From: Ceriagrion tenellum
Taxonomy: Eukaryota; Arthropoda; Insecta; Odonata; Coenagrionidae
Assembly (NCBI GenBank): GCA_963169105.1
Contig: OY720639.1
Span: 93,446,559-93,510,558 of the forward strand
DNA length: 64,000 nucleotides
Reading direction: 5' to 3'
Under the pieces are notes generated by a model. That model worked only from the letters and a program-made list of their open reading frames with translations, searched no databases and had not been told where the DNA came from. The translations under genes and the position numbers were made by a program. Positions 1 through 9,905 of this stretch are shown here, in pieces. The first letter of the stretch is position 1; each line of letters begins with the position of its first letter.

Positions 1-981
1 AGTGAAGCTTCAATGACTTTTAACAAAACCTTCCCTTCACCGGTAGAACATTTTTTTAAATATCTATTTTCTCCTATTCCAAAGCATGCGGCCCGACACC
101 CTGAAGGTCGCTTTACATGAGGCATCTCATCACGCTATTTGACGTAAAGAAACAGCGAGAATGCGGACACGGAATTATAGCGTGGTCTATTTTCCCATCT
201 GTCGTCAATGCGCAAGCATTCTAGCACCTCAAGGCTTTAGACGACGCAGTTTTCAACGTACACCCACGTATACCCATCAGATTGTGCAAAAAATTCTTCG
301 TGTAAAATGGCCAAAAGAATTAAGAAAGCACACAGCGTTTTGGAATAATCTAGGCTTTTAAGTCGCAGGCGATGAAACCCAAAACACGGCCAACAAAGCG
401 GAAAGAAACAAATGAACTTCCCAAGCGAGCAAGTAGACGCGCCTAAGCTTTCCGGAGAAGACCGAAACAGTGTTTTGGTCGACTTAGTGGGAACCTACCA
501 AAACTTTCGAGGTTTCGGAGTTAAGCCGAGGAAGGAACGTCGAAGAGGAGCCTTCCGTCTTTAACAGTTGCATACTACATGAAGCCGCACTTCGAGAAGA
601 GATGAACGGGGGAACGCTCTTACCGGCTAGCTTCCCACGAGAAGCAGCGGACCAAGAAGTTATACCATTACCTCCTATTTCTGAACTTTAAAAAGATCTT
701 CCTTCAAATTTCTGATCGACGTATTCAACTGGCCAATAACAGAAATCGACAAAGACAAAACGTCAGGTTAACACATTTAAGCACATAAGGACACTAGTCT
801 CGCTATGTTAAAGAACCTCAGCATGAAAAAGATAGGGATATGATGATTAAAGACAACACGACAATCGGTAAAAAATAAAGTTCAATAGACATTTTGGATC
901 ATATGTGTAATTTCCAATAAAAAATTCAATCAAACACAGTATAGTTATGAAGGCTTCCGCAGTTTTTTGTTTATCTGTATG
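1..981. other. Gene-free stretch
   Basis: I see no recognisable coding exon, RNA gene or repeat family here. The open frames are short and show no familiar protein motif. The base composition is moderately A+T-rich. Confidence 0.5.
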
Positions 982-1128
982 TTTCGGATTCTCCCCGCGT
1001 TGCACCATTTTTCTGGACGATTGTTTCGCCGGCATTCCAGTCGGCTTTATCAGGTCCTAATGAAGCCGACTGGAATTCCGGCGAAACAATCGTCCAGAAA
1101 AATGGTGCAACGCGGGGAGAACCCGAAA
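982..1128. repeat. Foldback of two PLE-like pseudo-LTR ends, locus A
   Basis: Two arms of about 67 bp (982-1048 and 1061-1128) are near-perfect reverse complements around a short centre (CAGGTCCTAA). Each arm carries a hammerhead-like core pointing outward. On the plus strand CTAATGA (1057-1063) is followed by GAAAC (1083-1087) and GTC ending at 1094. On the minus strand CTGATAA (1047-1053) is followed by GAAAC and GTC. Each core has one substitution at a position that is invariant in hammerheads (G5 on plus, G8 on minus), so both are probably dead. Assignment to Penelope-like elements rests on the published link between PLEs and minimal hammerheads, plus similarity to the other loci in this window. 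Confidence 0.7.
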
Positions 1129-1254
1129 AATACCAATTAACAGTTTAAGTATCGCCAAATTTACTGACTTTCTCAGAACTTTGATGTTACCGAGTTTGCG
1201 TGAAATTACTGTTTTAAAAAGGTTTATAAAAGGTTTTATCGAGTTTCACCTGTT

Positions 1255-1540
1255 TGCCTGGGTCAAATCTTGTAATTGACATTAACCTACTTCCCGATAA
1301 TGCAGAGCTCTGAAATTTTGTCCACATAAATATTTTCGGTGACAGTCCAGATGTCCAATTAAAAATTGCCTATACTTAAATAGTCATGCATTTCCAACAG
1401 GTTTCCTTAAGAGCAAGCTGTACGTCAGCGTCAAATCTTGAGATACAACATTTAACCAACTTCTCCATGACTTCGAACTCTGTAATGTTGACGATAGACC
1501 CACTATCGGAGACAAAACAGTAATCAATTATAACCGTTAC
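1255..1540 (+). repeat. Tandem pair of a dispersed repeat
   Basis: Two related segments (about 1258-1370 and 1428-1530) share phrases such as TCAAATCTTG and CTCTGAAATTTTG or its degraded form. A third member with the same phrases is at 21795-21910 (ATCAAATTTTGTAAT, CTGAAATTTTG, CCGGTGACAAT). No protein is recognisable. The class is unknown. Confidence 0.5.
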
Positions 1541-1576
1541 TCATAATACAAAAAGGGTAAAATTTGCAAGACAAAA

Positions 1577-1668
1577 TTATTTCACTTGACCAGGATTCGA
1601 AGACGGATCTTCCAAATGCCGGTCACGTGTTTTAGCCAGTTTTATACACCTGACCGGCAATTGGGCGA
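1577..1668. mobile_element. Degraded tRNA-like SINE foldback
   Basis: The left part on the minus strand (1577-1632) has a B-box-like GATTCGAA and the phrase TGCCGGTCA. The right part on the plus strand (1643-1668) starts with the complementary CACCTGACCGGCAATTGGG. Both match the better-preserved SINE at 7618-7864. The two halves are arranged 5'-to-5'. A further copy of GACCGGCAATTGGGAG follows at about 1690. Confidence 0.55.
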
Positions 1669-1719
1669 AATAGATCGGCCATAGATAGACCGGCAATTGG
1701 GAGAAAAGGAACCAGAAAA

Positions 1720-2205
1720 ATATAATTGCTGTCTTCAAAGAATATAGGACTACAAACTAGGAAACAGTACGAGAAAAAAATTCGTCTGGAGATAGGCACT
1801 CTAAGCATGGAAGCATGGACCATTGGAAAAGTTGACCAGAACAGACTAGAAGCCTTCGAAACCTGTTGCTTGAGGAGATTGCTGAAGGTCAAATGGACAG
1901 AAAAAATAATAAATGATGAAGTTTACAGAAGAGAAGAAGAGGAAAGAACCATACGGAACATTTATACACAAAAGAAGAACCAGATGGATTTGACACGCCA
2001 TGAGGTACAGTGGGTTTTTAAGAACATAATTGAAGGTATAATAGAGGGAAAAGTCCTCAGAGGAAGGCCCAGGAATAAGTTCGTGGGCCAAATAAAGAGG
2101 ACAGTGCATGGGAAAAGTTACCAGAAAGTACTGAATAGGAAGGTTGAAGGGCAGCAGTAAACCAATTTTAGGATTGAACGACGAACGATGATGTCGCTCA
2201 TTACT
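1720..2205 (+). mobile_element. LINE-A copy (RTE-like RT C-terminus), 5'-truncated
   Basis: This is the 3' end of a non-LTR retrotransposon. An open frame at 1726-2160 carries the post-catalytic C-terminal region of a reverse transcriptase: EAWTIGKVDQNRLEAFE, then RRLLKVKW, then EEERTIRN and GRPRNKF. That order is typical of RTE-like LINEs. The RT palm, the YxDD box and the endonuclease are absent, so the copy is dead on arrival. It ends with the family's 3' phrase CCAATTTTAGGATTGAACGA and a short GATG-type tail. Related copies lie at 3345-3790 (minus), 39101-39672, 45115-45425 and 62515-63115. Confidence 0.8.
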
Positions 2206-2604
2206 GACCAAATAAGAGACAATGAAAACCAAAATCGGCCATTACATATATTACAAATAAGTGGCAAAAAGACAATGAAAAATTTACTTACAAACTCAAT
2301 ATACTGGCAAATTATTGTGTCAATCACAGGTCTTGACATTTTTATACAAATTTATGATGGTGACAGAGTAACCCCTGAATGATTTGCGATGTAAATGGAC
2401 AATCGACCATATTGATTCGATTACTGGCGTAATTAACGCGGAAAATGTATTGGCATCACACGTCGATATATTGCAGTAGCGCAATGATTAAGCTAGAAAA
2501 TGCTAAGTTAGAATAGTTCCTAAACATTCACCGCATCATTCATTAAATTTATGGACTTATAACGCTGGTGGTTTCCGGCGATACTTTATGGAATTTACTG
2601 AACA
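2206..2604. other. Gene-free stretch
   Basis: Nothing recognisable is present between the LINE-A tail and the next foldback. It contains only short open frames. Confidence 0.5.
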
Positions 2605-2778
2605 TTCTGAAAGAATAGAGTAAACTTTGTTTTTCCACAATGAATTTAATAACTTGCGACCATGGTTTCGACGATTAACGTCAGGTCAGGTCCTGATGAT
2701 GACGTTGATCGTCGAAACCATGGTCGCAAGTTATTAAATTCATTGTGGAAAAACAAAGTTTACTCTATTCTTTCAGAA
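2605..2778. repeat. Foldback of two PLE-like pseudo-LTR ends, locus B
   Basis: The arms (2605-2680 and 2700-2778) match almost base for base and flank a centre made of GGTCAGGTCCTGATG-type sequence. The outer halves carry the family phrase TTCCACAATGAATTTAATAA. The inner halves carry CGACCATGGTTTCG on the left and its complement on the right. The right arm holds an intact hammerhead-like core on the plus strand. The left arm has a damaged counterpart on the minus strand, where CTGATGA has lost a base. The arrangement is head-to-head with both motifs reading outward. Confidence 0.75.
2690..2730 (+). ncRNA. Minimal hammerhead ribozyme motif (best preserved)
   Basis: The conserved core is complete. 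CTGATGA is at 2693-2699, stem II is GACG (2701-2704) paired with CGTC (2710-2713) around the loop TTGAT, GAAA is at 2714-2717, and stem III is ACC/GGT around AT, ending in the cleavage triplet GTC with C at 2725. One unpaired T lies between the core and stem II. The short self-complementary stem III (ACCATGGT) is typical of minimal hammerheads described in Penelope-like elements, which may act as dimers. Activity is inferred and has not been shown. Confidence 0.65.
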
Positions 2779-3344
2779 GACTTATAACGCGTCGAAGTAA
2801 TGCTTTATGGGTCACAATTCGTAAAAAAATAGCCACGTTTCACTTTCGAGCGTCAAAGCATTTATCTTCATATATTTATGAAGTAAATACATCACGAACC
2901 GCGAAGAAATGAACCTACTACACAGGCACCTAGGAGTACGCATCCTAATGATTAAAGGTCGTGGAACAAACATGCTGCAAATGGAATCGGCAAAGAAACA
3001 AATATCCACGTCCTGAAAGAAACACTCGAATAATTTCCACTAAATATAATACACCTAGACTATGTTATTTGCCATTTGGAAATGAATGGTTTTATGCTTC
3101 CCGGGCGAGTAATTAACATATCTTCTCCATAGGCTTACGACTGGGTTAGGTTCACCATCTACGACGACGTTTCCATGGAATAAATGCTCTCCATATTGAC
3201 AGCTTCGTAGATTTTGGAAAATCATCTTCCCGTTCAAACGTCCACAGATTGAGAGAACCTCACTCGGTCAGAAACCCAAGAAGAACTCGCACAATTTTAA
3301 AGGTGACAAATTTGCCGAAAACATTGTCGGTGAGTGTTACGTAT
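2779..3344. other. Gene-free stretch
   Basis: No exon, RNA gene or repeat family is recognisable here. Open frames are short and carry no familiar motif. Confidence 0.45.
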
Positions 3345-3790
3345 TGTGGAAATTTATAATCATTGGTTGTTCAATCCTAAGATTGGTTGACTGTAGCCTG
3401 ATAGTCTTTCAATTATAATGCCACTTCCCCTACCTCCTGGTGTGTCTTCCGATGAACTTTCCCCTTTATTTGGTCCATGAACTTATTCCTGGGTCTTCCT
3501 TTGGGGACTTTTCCCTTAATTTTGCCTAGTTTAAAGCAACTGCTATTAAATGAGTAGCATAAATAAGTAAACTTATGAAGATGAATAATATCATGCTATA
3601 AAAATATTAAATTAGTATAATTTCCACGCAAGAGAAGAGGAAGTGTACAGAACTAAATTATGTTCTTCAATAACCCAATGTGTCCCAGGGTGTGTCAAAT
3701 CCATCTTGTTCCATTTTCTACGGTGTTCCTTATGATCTTCTTCTCTTCTACTCTTCTGAACATTTCCTCATTTCTTGTGGGGAAATTACA
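3345..3790 (-). mobile_element. LINE-A copy, interrupted
   Basis: Read on the minus strand, 3790-3655 encodes the region around RRVEEKKIIRNTVE and ends at the AACATAATT phrase. The next part, 3535-3345, continues with GKVPKGRPRNKF and the 3' phrase TCAACCAATCTTAGGATTGA. About 119 bp of foreign DNA (3536-3654) separates the two parts at a point where the other copies are continuous. Frameshifts and stops are present. Confidence 0.7.
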
Positions 3791-3892
3791 ATACTGTACT
3801 TTTTTACAGTCTGAATATTATTCACTTCCATAATTTTAGTTATTATGCTACTCATATACTAGCAGTTGCTTTAAACTCTCACCCGTTAAAAC
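3530..3892. repeat. Inverted pair of a short repeat flanking a LINE piece
   Basis: GTTTAAAGCAACTGCTA with ATGAGTAGCATAA follows at 3533-3575, and its inverse lies at 3838-3880. The similarity continues inward for about 80 bp (GTGAATAATAT-type phrases). The left copy is the insert that splits LINE-A. The right copy lies just upstream of the LINE piece. It could be a terminal-inverted-repeat element or two independent insertions. Confidence 0.55.
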
Positions 3893-4039
3893 GTGCTGAG
3901 AAGTAAGTCTGTCTGAAAATCTATCACGGACATAGTGATATTTCAATCAGAGACGAGTATAAAACCAATACGACGACAAATAAAACCAATACAGCAAGAG
4001 ATTATAGCGAGAATGCCCCGAGATTCAAATCTCATTCTC

Positions 4040-4870
4040 CCAGTTCCCCACGAAAGGACGAGGAAAAAAGTTCGCGAATCCCTGTGCTAGGGATTTCAGG
4101 ATACCTAAGCCGCGCGTACGTGAGCCCGCGATCGTTCCCTACCTTGTTTCCACAAGTCTTCTCTTTGCCACCCAACTTCCACCCTCACGTATCCTTACCT
4201 GTCTGGATCCCGTCCCGCCCCCCGCTCACGCCCCGGAAACCACCCCCTACTAACGAATGCACTTGTAGCTGCTGGCGGAGGCTGGTGGTGTAACGACGGC
4301 GAAAATTCCACGTTCCCGGAGAGGGAGAGGGGGCGCCAGGGCCGGAGAATACGAGGGGGACGGAAGAGGTCGGAAGCCCCTGAGGCACTAACCTAGTTAT
4401 ACACCGCCCAACAGGCTGCAGTTGGGTAGGTTAGGGGAGTGGGGGATAAGGTGGGAGGAGTCCCTGAGTCGCGGTTAAGGGAGGGCGGTGGTTAGAGGCA
4501 CAAGGGGTGGCTGCATTCGCGAAGGGGATGAGAGACATGGGAGGGGGTGGGTGTTTCGGAGAGAACGGGGTGAAGGGATGGGTCTGGTCGGTTCCTGTGG
4601 TTGGATTACGGCGTCAGCGGTTGGGTACGGTCAGGCGAAAAGGGGTTGGTTGGGAGGATCCAACGGTTGAGCGCTCTGGTGCGAGGACAAGCGGGCGGGG
4701 AGGGGTGGGTCAGGGGCATGTTTTTAACTACAACCACCAATTACGCAAGTACTACTTTTAAACCCGGACGAGAGACGCGAGTTACAACATGGTGGGTATT
4801 ACTTCCACCCCGCAATACATCTCTACCACATAAGATACCGATTCCGGCGAAACTCAGTGGAAATCCGAGA
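4040..4870. other. GC-rich island without an identified gene
   Basis: The block is clearly G+C-rich compared with its surroundings, with poly-purine runs (4430-4700) and many CpG steps. Several overlapping open frames of 60-93 codons exist on both strands, but they are low in complexity and have no domain. It could be a promoter or CpG island of an unseen gene, or an old repeat. Confidence 0.4.
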
Positions 4871-5674
4871 TGCTCTTCATAATGTAAAGTTAACTCATTT
4901 CAAGAACATTTAGTAATGAAATTAATAGTTACTCTACCTATAATTACAAATAGTTATAGCACACAGGTCAGGTCAGACATTAACGATGTGTAGTTCGAAT
5001 ATTTTTCACTTAGTTTTCACAGTAAATTTAATTCTCATTGGTACGCTTTAAAATAAAATGGCTAAAACACCTTCGGTTGTGTATAAGGCTCCGGCCTACG
5101 ACGCGAAATAAATAAGTTTATTTGTAGCCTCAACTTATGGCCTGTTGCAAGAATATTTAGTTATGTAATCTATAGTAAATAGATCGATGAAATTATAGAT
5201 CTCATAGAAATATTTGGGTTGCAGGAACACATCTATAGTTACATAACTTATTCACCAAAGGTTTATAGCTTCGAATATTTGGTCTAATCTTCTCCCACCG
5301 GATAAAATGTATGCAATTATAGCCTATGAATAACTGCTAATGCACATAATAATTAGCCAGCAACAGTAAACATACTAGTCATTTGTCTCAAAGCAACTCT
5401 TTTATCAAGTAATTAAGTCTCCAAGCGGTTCATCGCGCATCCGCCACTTAGCCTACTTATGAAACTCATAAATCCATACCATAGGTTATGAAACGAATAA
5501 ATTCGTAGAATGTTTCTGCCACACTTATTGAATAATTGCCATGGCTGTTGTGTCCCATAACATAACATGGGACCAGCTATAGAAGGTATTGAGTAAACAT
5601 TATAGGGTGGGAAAGGTGATTCATGTTTCCAAGCCTTACCTATATTGTGGGTTGAGTAAACATAAAACCTTCAT
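4871..5674. other. A+T-rich gene-free stretch
   Basis: Weak, imperfect palindromic phrases such as TAGTTATGTAA and ATAGGTTATGAA recur, but I cannot define an element. No coding signal is seen. Confidence 0.4.
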
Positions 5675-6092
5675 ACACAGTAAAATATCTTGGAATTACC
5701 TTAACTTCTGATATATCGTGGGAAACACACATACAAAACATATGCGGCACAGCATTAAGAAACTAGGTTTTGTTAAGCGTATAATTGGAAGGTCCTCGGA
5801 TGAAAAAGTATGAGAAAGATGCTACTTCGCCATAGTTAGGCCACACCTCGAGCATTAGGGACCCTGGTCATAAAGATTGAACCAAAAAATTAATAGAATA
5901 CAAAGAAAACCAGCAAACGCTTCGTTAAAAACTGAAACGAGCGAACACATCGTGACATAAATATTGAGCTCCACTAAATACACGTCACCATTTCACCTCC
6001 CAAAAACTTACATCTTTACACGGCTGCTGACACTAACACCCCCAGCCACAAACCCATGCGGCCGCTCGCAGGATAGTATGTATATGTAGATA
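5675..6092 (+). mobile_element. LINE-D copy (CR1/Jockey-like), 5'-truncated
   Basis: The plus-strand translation begins VKYLGITLTSDISWETHIQN and continues through damaged matches to the RT C-terminal region seen intact at 53406-54053. The 3' untranslated part has the family phrases CTCCACTAAATACA, CACCATTTCACCTCCCAAAA and GCCGCTCGCAGG, and ends in a degraded TGTAGA tail. Several frameshifts are present, and the RT catalytic domain is absent. Confidence 0.75.
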
Positions 6093-6119
6093 CGTGTCGT
6101 TCCAGCAACTGGCCATTAC

Positions 6120-6185
6120 TCTGATTCCACACTTTATTTTCTCTCACCGACCCATGTTTCGTCATATCGTGCCATTTTCAAGGTT
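6120..6185 (-). repeat. Single PLE-like pseudo-LTR end (degraded hammerhead)
   Basis: On the minus strand the order is CCTTGAAAATGG, a short gap, CGAAACATGGGTCGG, then the flank with AAAATAAAGTGTGGAAT. It matches the other loci in the CGAAAC...GGTC block and the TGTGGAAT flank. The 5' core is TTGAAAA instead of CTGANGA, so it is probably inactive. Confidence 0.5.
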
Positions 6186-6727
6186 TATACATAAGTTAGG
6201 GAGATTTGTTCTAATATTTTATATGTTTCTATAAAAATGTCTAAGAAATAGTGGATGGGGTTTGGCTGACGGGAAAGACGTCACTGGCTATTGGAGAAGG
6301 GGGGAAGGGTAGGATATTGAATGTATTGAGTAAACGGATTATGGGGTGAGGGAAGGTCATTCATGCAGACGTTTGACACTCTACCACAACTTACCACGGT
6401 GTGTTAGATCACAAACACAAAAGTAGAGAGAAGTGAAAAGCCGGATAAGTTCACGATACAGCACAAGATCGCTAACGCGGGATTCAAAGCAATGGAAGTA
6501 TCTAAATAGCGGAAGGTTTTCAATAATTTTGCAAAGCTCATTAATAAAACGGCAACACGGCAACGACGGCTATTTAGCCTTTAAAAAAGTCACCTTAAAG
6601 GACTGTTTGGCTTTGTGTCAACCCCACAGAAGCCAACCAAAGAAAGCAAGTCGCGCTTCCCATCCAAAGATTAGTGTCTTATTTCTGTTTGAGAATACAT
6701 TCGCTGGTGATGACTTCAATGGTGGTG
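6186..6727. other. Gene-free stretch
   Basis: An open frame at 6433-6765 (110 codons) has no recognisable motif and overlaps the end of the hAT-like element. I do not call it as a gene. Confidence 0.4.
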
Positions 6728-7432
6728 CAGGGTGTCCAGCAGCGGGGCATTTGAATATTCCCTGAGATTTACAGACATAATTTCTATTTTGCCAGAGGAA
6801 ATATTGATTTTTTTCTCGTTAAATATAAGAGAGAGTTCGTATGTTTTTTGGGTGATTATATGCAGGGATTATTTAAAAACTTGCATATATGGAGGAAAAT
6901 AAACACAAAACTTCAAAATGGTTTGAGAGAAAATCACATCACCACTTTCTTAGATTTAAACATTGTCATGCTGGTGCTCAGGAACGAGGTAACAACCAGA
7001 CTTTGCTATGAATAGCATTGATATAAAATGATCAACAACTTAAAAAAACTGAAGGAACTGACTTTTTTCCTTATTTTGCTAAATGCGACAACACAAGGGA
7101 AATTTGACTTCACAACTTGTCGATAAAGGCACGTTCTTTATGCCACTGATTTACAGACTATTTCCAATAAGAACACAATATACATAGATAGCAAACATTG
7201 TACCTACTTTCGGTGATTACAGGGATGCAAAATGCGACAACGCAAGGAAAATTTGACTTCGCAACTTTGCGATAAAGGCACATTGCTTCCGTTGCTGTTT
7301 TATATATTGACACCACAGAAAATTCCAGAGTCTATTCGACATTTCCCTGAGATTTCCCCGATATTTCCAGTGAAAATAAAATTCCCTGAGATTTCCCGGT
7401 CTTCCCGGTTTTCCAGAGTGCTGGACACCCTG
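6728..7432. mobile_element. Non-autonomous hAT-like element
   Basis: Both ends carry the terminal inverted repeat CAGGGTGTCCAGCA (6728-6741, and its complement ending at 7432). The flanking 8 bases are TGGTGGTG on the left and TGGTGGTT on the right. An 8-bp target duplication and CAGGG termini are hallmarks of hAT elements. The 705-bp interior has no transposase. It contains a tandem duplication (7078-7142 and 7228-7292) and CCCTGAGATTT repeats near the right end. Confidence 0.7.
7078..7292. repeat. Internal direct duplication of about 65 bp
   Basis: AAATGCGACAAC, AATTTGACTTC and CGATAAAGGCAC occur in the same order at 7080-7133 and 7230-7282, about 150 bp apart, inside the hAT-like element. 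Confidence 0.65.
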
Positions 7433-7617
7433 TGGTGGTTAAAATATTTTTACATGCTTTTCTTTAACTCGCTTTTACATGGATCCAGGGTTATCACTTC
7501 ATTTTTCCCTACACACCACTTCATTCGCTCAAATTTATGAATCGAGTAGGAATAGTGGTAAAGCTGGCCCCCTGGGTCTATCAGAGTCGTCACATCGAGA
7601 CCAAAACCTGGCGAATT

Positions 7618-7790
7618 TTCAATCATTGCATAAACAAATGATGTGGTACGAAGTCACTCGCAAGGGTGCATATACACCAGGGTTGAAATTCGCCATGAAA
7701 AAATCATTTGACTTGACCGGGATTCGAACCCGGATCACCCAATTGCCGGCCAGGTGTGTTAACCAGCTACACACCAAGCTATCTTCCTTC
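7618..7790 (-). mobile_element. tRNA-derived SINE-1 (left half of a foldback)
   Basis: On the minus strand a tRNA-like head (7790-7712) has A-box-like TAGCTGGTTAACACACC and B-box GGGTTCGAATCCC, followed by CGGTCAAGTC and a tail through TGCACCCTTGCGAGTGAC to 7618. Polymerase III transcription is inferred from the boxes. The same tail occurs at 29140-29262, which shows that this is a dispersed family and not a functional tRNA gene. Translation of the head gives the peptide TGIRTRI, which has no coding meaning. Confidence 0.75.
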
Positions 7791-7864
7791 AAAGCGAATT
7801 GTAACTGGCTAACACACCTGACCTGCCATTGGGAGATCCGGGTTCGAATCCCGGTCAAGTCAAA
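7791..7864 (+). mobile_element. tRNA-derived SINE-1 (right half of a foldback)
   Basis: This is the inverse partner of the preceding copy. CTGGCTAACACACCTGACC is followed by the B-box GGGTTCGAATCCC (7840-7852) and CGGTCAAGTCAAATG. The two heads face each other 5'-to-5' across only a few bases, so the pair would form a hairpin with arms of about 75 bp. Confidence 0.7.
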
Positions 7865-7904
7865 TGGTGTTTTTAATAGCGAATTTTCTTTAGTGAACAG
7901 TCCG

Positions 7905-8545
7905 AGTTAATAAAATGTTAATAAAACAACTTGTTTTTAAACATTTTATTAAATAGGATTAGAGAGTAAAACATTTTAAAAAATGAAAAAAGAATCTTTA
8001 ACCATGCTTTTCTAAAAAAAACATTAAAAATCTAAAAAATAAGTATCTTAAAATCGTACTAAAAAGAAAAAATAATATTTTCTGAAGTGAATGAAAATTT
8101 AGCCTAGCACCGGAGATAATTAAATCAAATTCAAGGAGATTAGCCACACAATGGTAAGACCACAACGAAAAGCATGGGGCGCAACCTCATTTATATTTTG
8201 CACCTTAACTTAAGTTCATTTAGAGATTGTCTAGAAATTGTACAATGAAGCTCTCTATTCCATTGAATATCACACTCTTCATATTTAATGAATTTATGTT
8301 AATATTTAATATGAAAGAGCGCCCCACGCTTTCCGTTGTGGTCTTATCATTGCGTGGCTAATTTCCTCGAATTGAATTTAATTATTTCCAGTTCTAAGCC
8401 AAATTTTCAATCACTTGAGAAAATATAACTTTCCTTTTTTTCTTTTACGATGTTAAGAAATTTCACTTTTTTTATTTATAAAATTTTTGAAAAATCATCC
8501 TTAAAATTCTTTTTTCATTTTTCTATTTTAAAAAATGCATGGTAA
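7905..8545. repeat. Long foldback element with arms over 200 bp
   Basis: The left arm (about 7967-8205) and right arm (about 8305-8540) are imperfect reverse complements. The best-matched core is TTAGCCACACAATGGTAAGA with ACCACAACG, followed by AAGCATGGGGCGC, inverted at about 8310-8370. The outer parts are poly-A/T-rich (TTTTAAAAAATGAAAAAAGA). The loop of about 100 bp has no gene. It is probably a non-autonomous DNA element, but I see no clear target duplication. Confidence 0.65.
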
Positions 8546-8694
8546 TAAAAATATTTTTTTTCACACTACGTATCACCTCAATGATCATAGCATCGTAAGT
8601 GATAACTTGCAACACCATATATAGTTACATTGTCCACTAAAATGAAACATCTAAACAATGGAAACATCGTAATTCTGGAACGCTTCCTAATTTT

Positions 8695-9905
8695 CGAATG
8701 AATCGGCATAAGACTAAAGTCCTAGCTGCTAACAGAAGAGGAATTAGGAAACGAGGATAATGTAGGACGGAGGTTTACAAAATCATGCGGAGGAGTTAGA
8801 ATACTTAATAATAAGGGAGCAGAATAACTTATGACGGGAGGAGTGTAAAAGAAATACGGAGAAGAATACATCGAGCAAAGGTTGCCATGAATAACATGAA
8901 AAAGCTCTTCACGACAAACTCCGTCGATATTTTGCTGAGGAAAAACTAGTCGTTGTATGGCAGCAAGACATGGACTGTGGAACAACGGAGAGGAAATATG
9001 TAGACTTTTGAGATGTGGTGTTAAATAAGAACGTGTAAGGTAAGCAGGACAAAATGAGAGATGAACCAAGAGATACTAATAAAAGTGAAGAAAGAACAGA
9101 GCCTGTGGAGAACAGTAAAAAGAAAACGGAACGGATGGGTTGGTCAAGTACTGCGGCATGAGGGATTGATGAAGGTGATTTTACAAGGGATGCTAGAAGG
9201 CAATAGGCATAGAGGAAGGCTTAGACTGGAGTATTGGAAGCAGGAAAGGAAGGACATGGGATGTGGACGGTTTTCAGAATCTACATCTATACACTACCCT
9301 GCCAGCCGCCGCATGGGCGTGTGGCAGGGGGTGGCAGGCCACCAGCCATGTAAAGATGTAAGGTTTTGGGAGGTGAAATGGTGGCGTGTATTATGGGAGT
9401 GTATTGAGTGGAGCTCAGAATTTATTGTGGTTGCTTATTGTGCGCGGAAAGGAGTTTTCTGTCAATCTGTTCGGCAATGTATCTCTCTTATTTTATCGCT
9501 TCTGCCAGATCTAGATATGCAGTGAGGAGTCATTATCTCTATGTCGCTCAGAAAAATTTCAGTTATGAATTTATCAAGCAACCTAAGTCCAGTGTATAGC
9601 CTCCGAGTCTCTAGGGGCTCCCCCTTTAATCCCTCTAAAAGTTGTGAGACACTATATGTACGCTCGTAGAAGATTTTAACGAAGCGTGCTGCTTTTCTTT
9701 GCAATTCACTTTTTGGTTAAATCTTTATGACCAGGGTCCTAAATGCTCGCGGTGTACTCGACGTGTGGCCTAACCAGAGCGAAGTAGCATCTCTCTTCAA
9801 CTTTTTCATCCGATAAATGAAGAGGATGGCAAAGGACAGAGAGAGATGGAGGTCTATCGCAAACCAATCCTGATGGATCGACAGCTAGAGAAGGAAGGAA
9901 CGCAT
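8695..9905 (+). mobile_element. LINE-B copy (RTE-like), split by LINE-D
   Basis: Plus-strand frames spell, with frameshifts and stops, TKVLAANRR, IRRRIHRAKVAM, LYGSKTWTVE and TFEMWC. They then read open through GWVGQVLRHEG and GRLRLEYWKQERKDMG to about 9275. After a 547-bp insert the same protein resumes at 9823 with KRMAKDRERWRSIANQS. This is the C-terminal region of an RTE-like reverse transcriptase. The catalytic palm is missing. A second copy of the family is on the minus strand at 30556-31017. Confidence 0.7.
9276..9822 (-). mobile_element. LINE-D copy inserted antisense in LINE-B
   Basis: It starts at the left with the reversed tail (ATCTACATCTATACACTACC), then the conserved 3' untranslated block (GCCGCCGCATGGGCGTG). 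A minus-strand frame (9704-9462) reads MQRKAARFVKIFYERTYS and SQLLEGL, matching the LINE-D C-terminus. The right end is a 5' truncation near 9822. Its position inside LINE-B makes it the younger of the two. Confidence 0.75.

Noticed and set aside
7618..7864. Functional tRNA gene
   Set aside because: The A- and B-boxes are good, but no full cloverleaf with an anticodon arm forms. The SINE tail recurs at 29140, and the two heads form a foldback.
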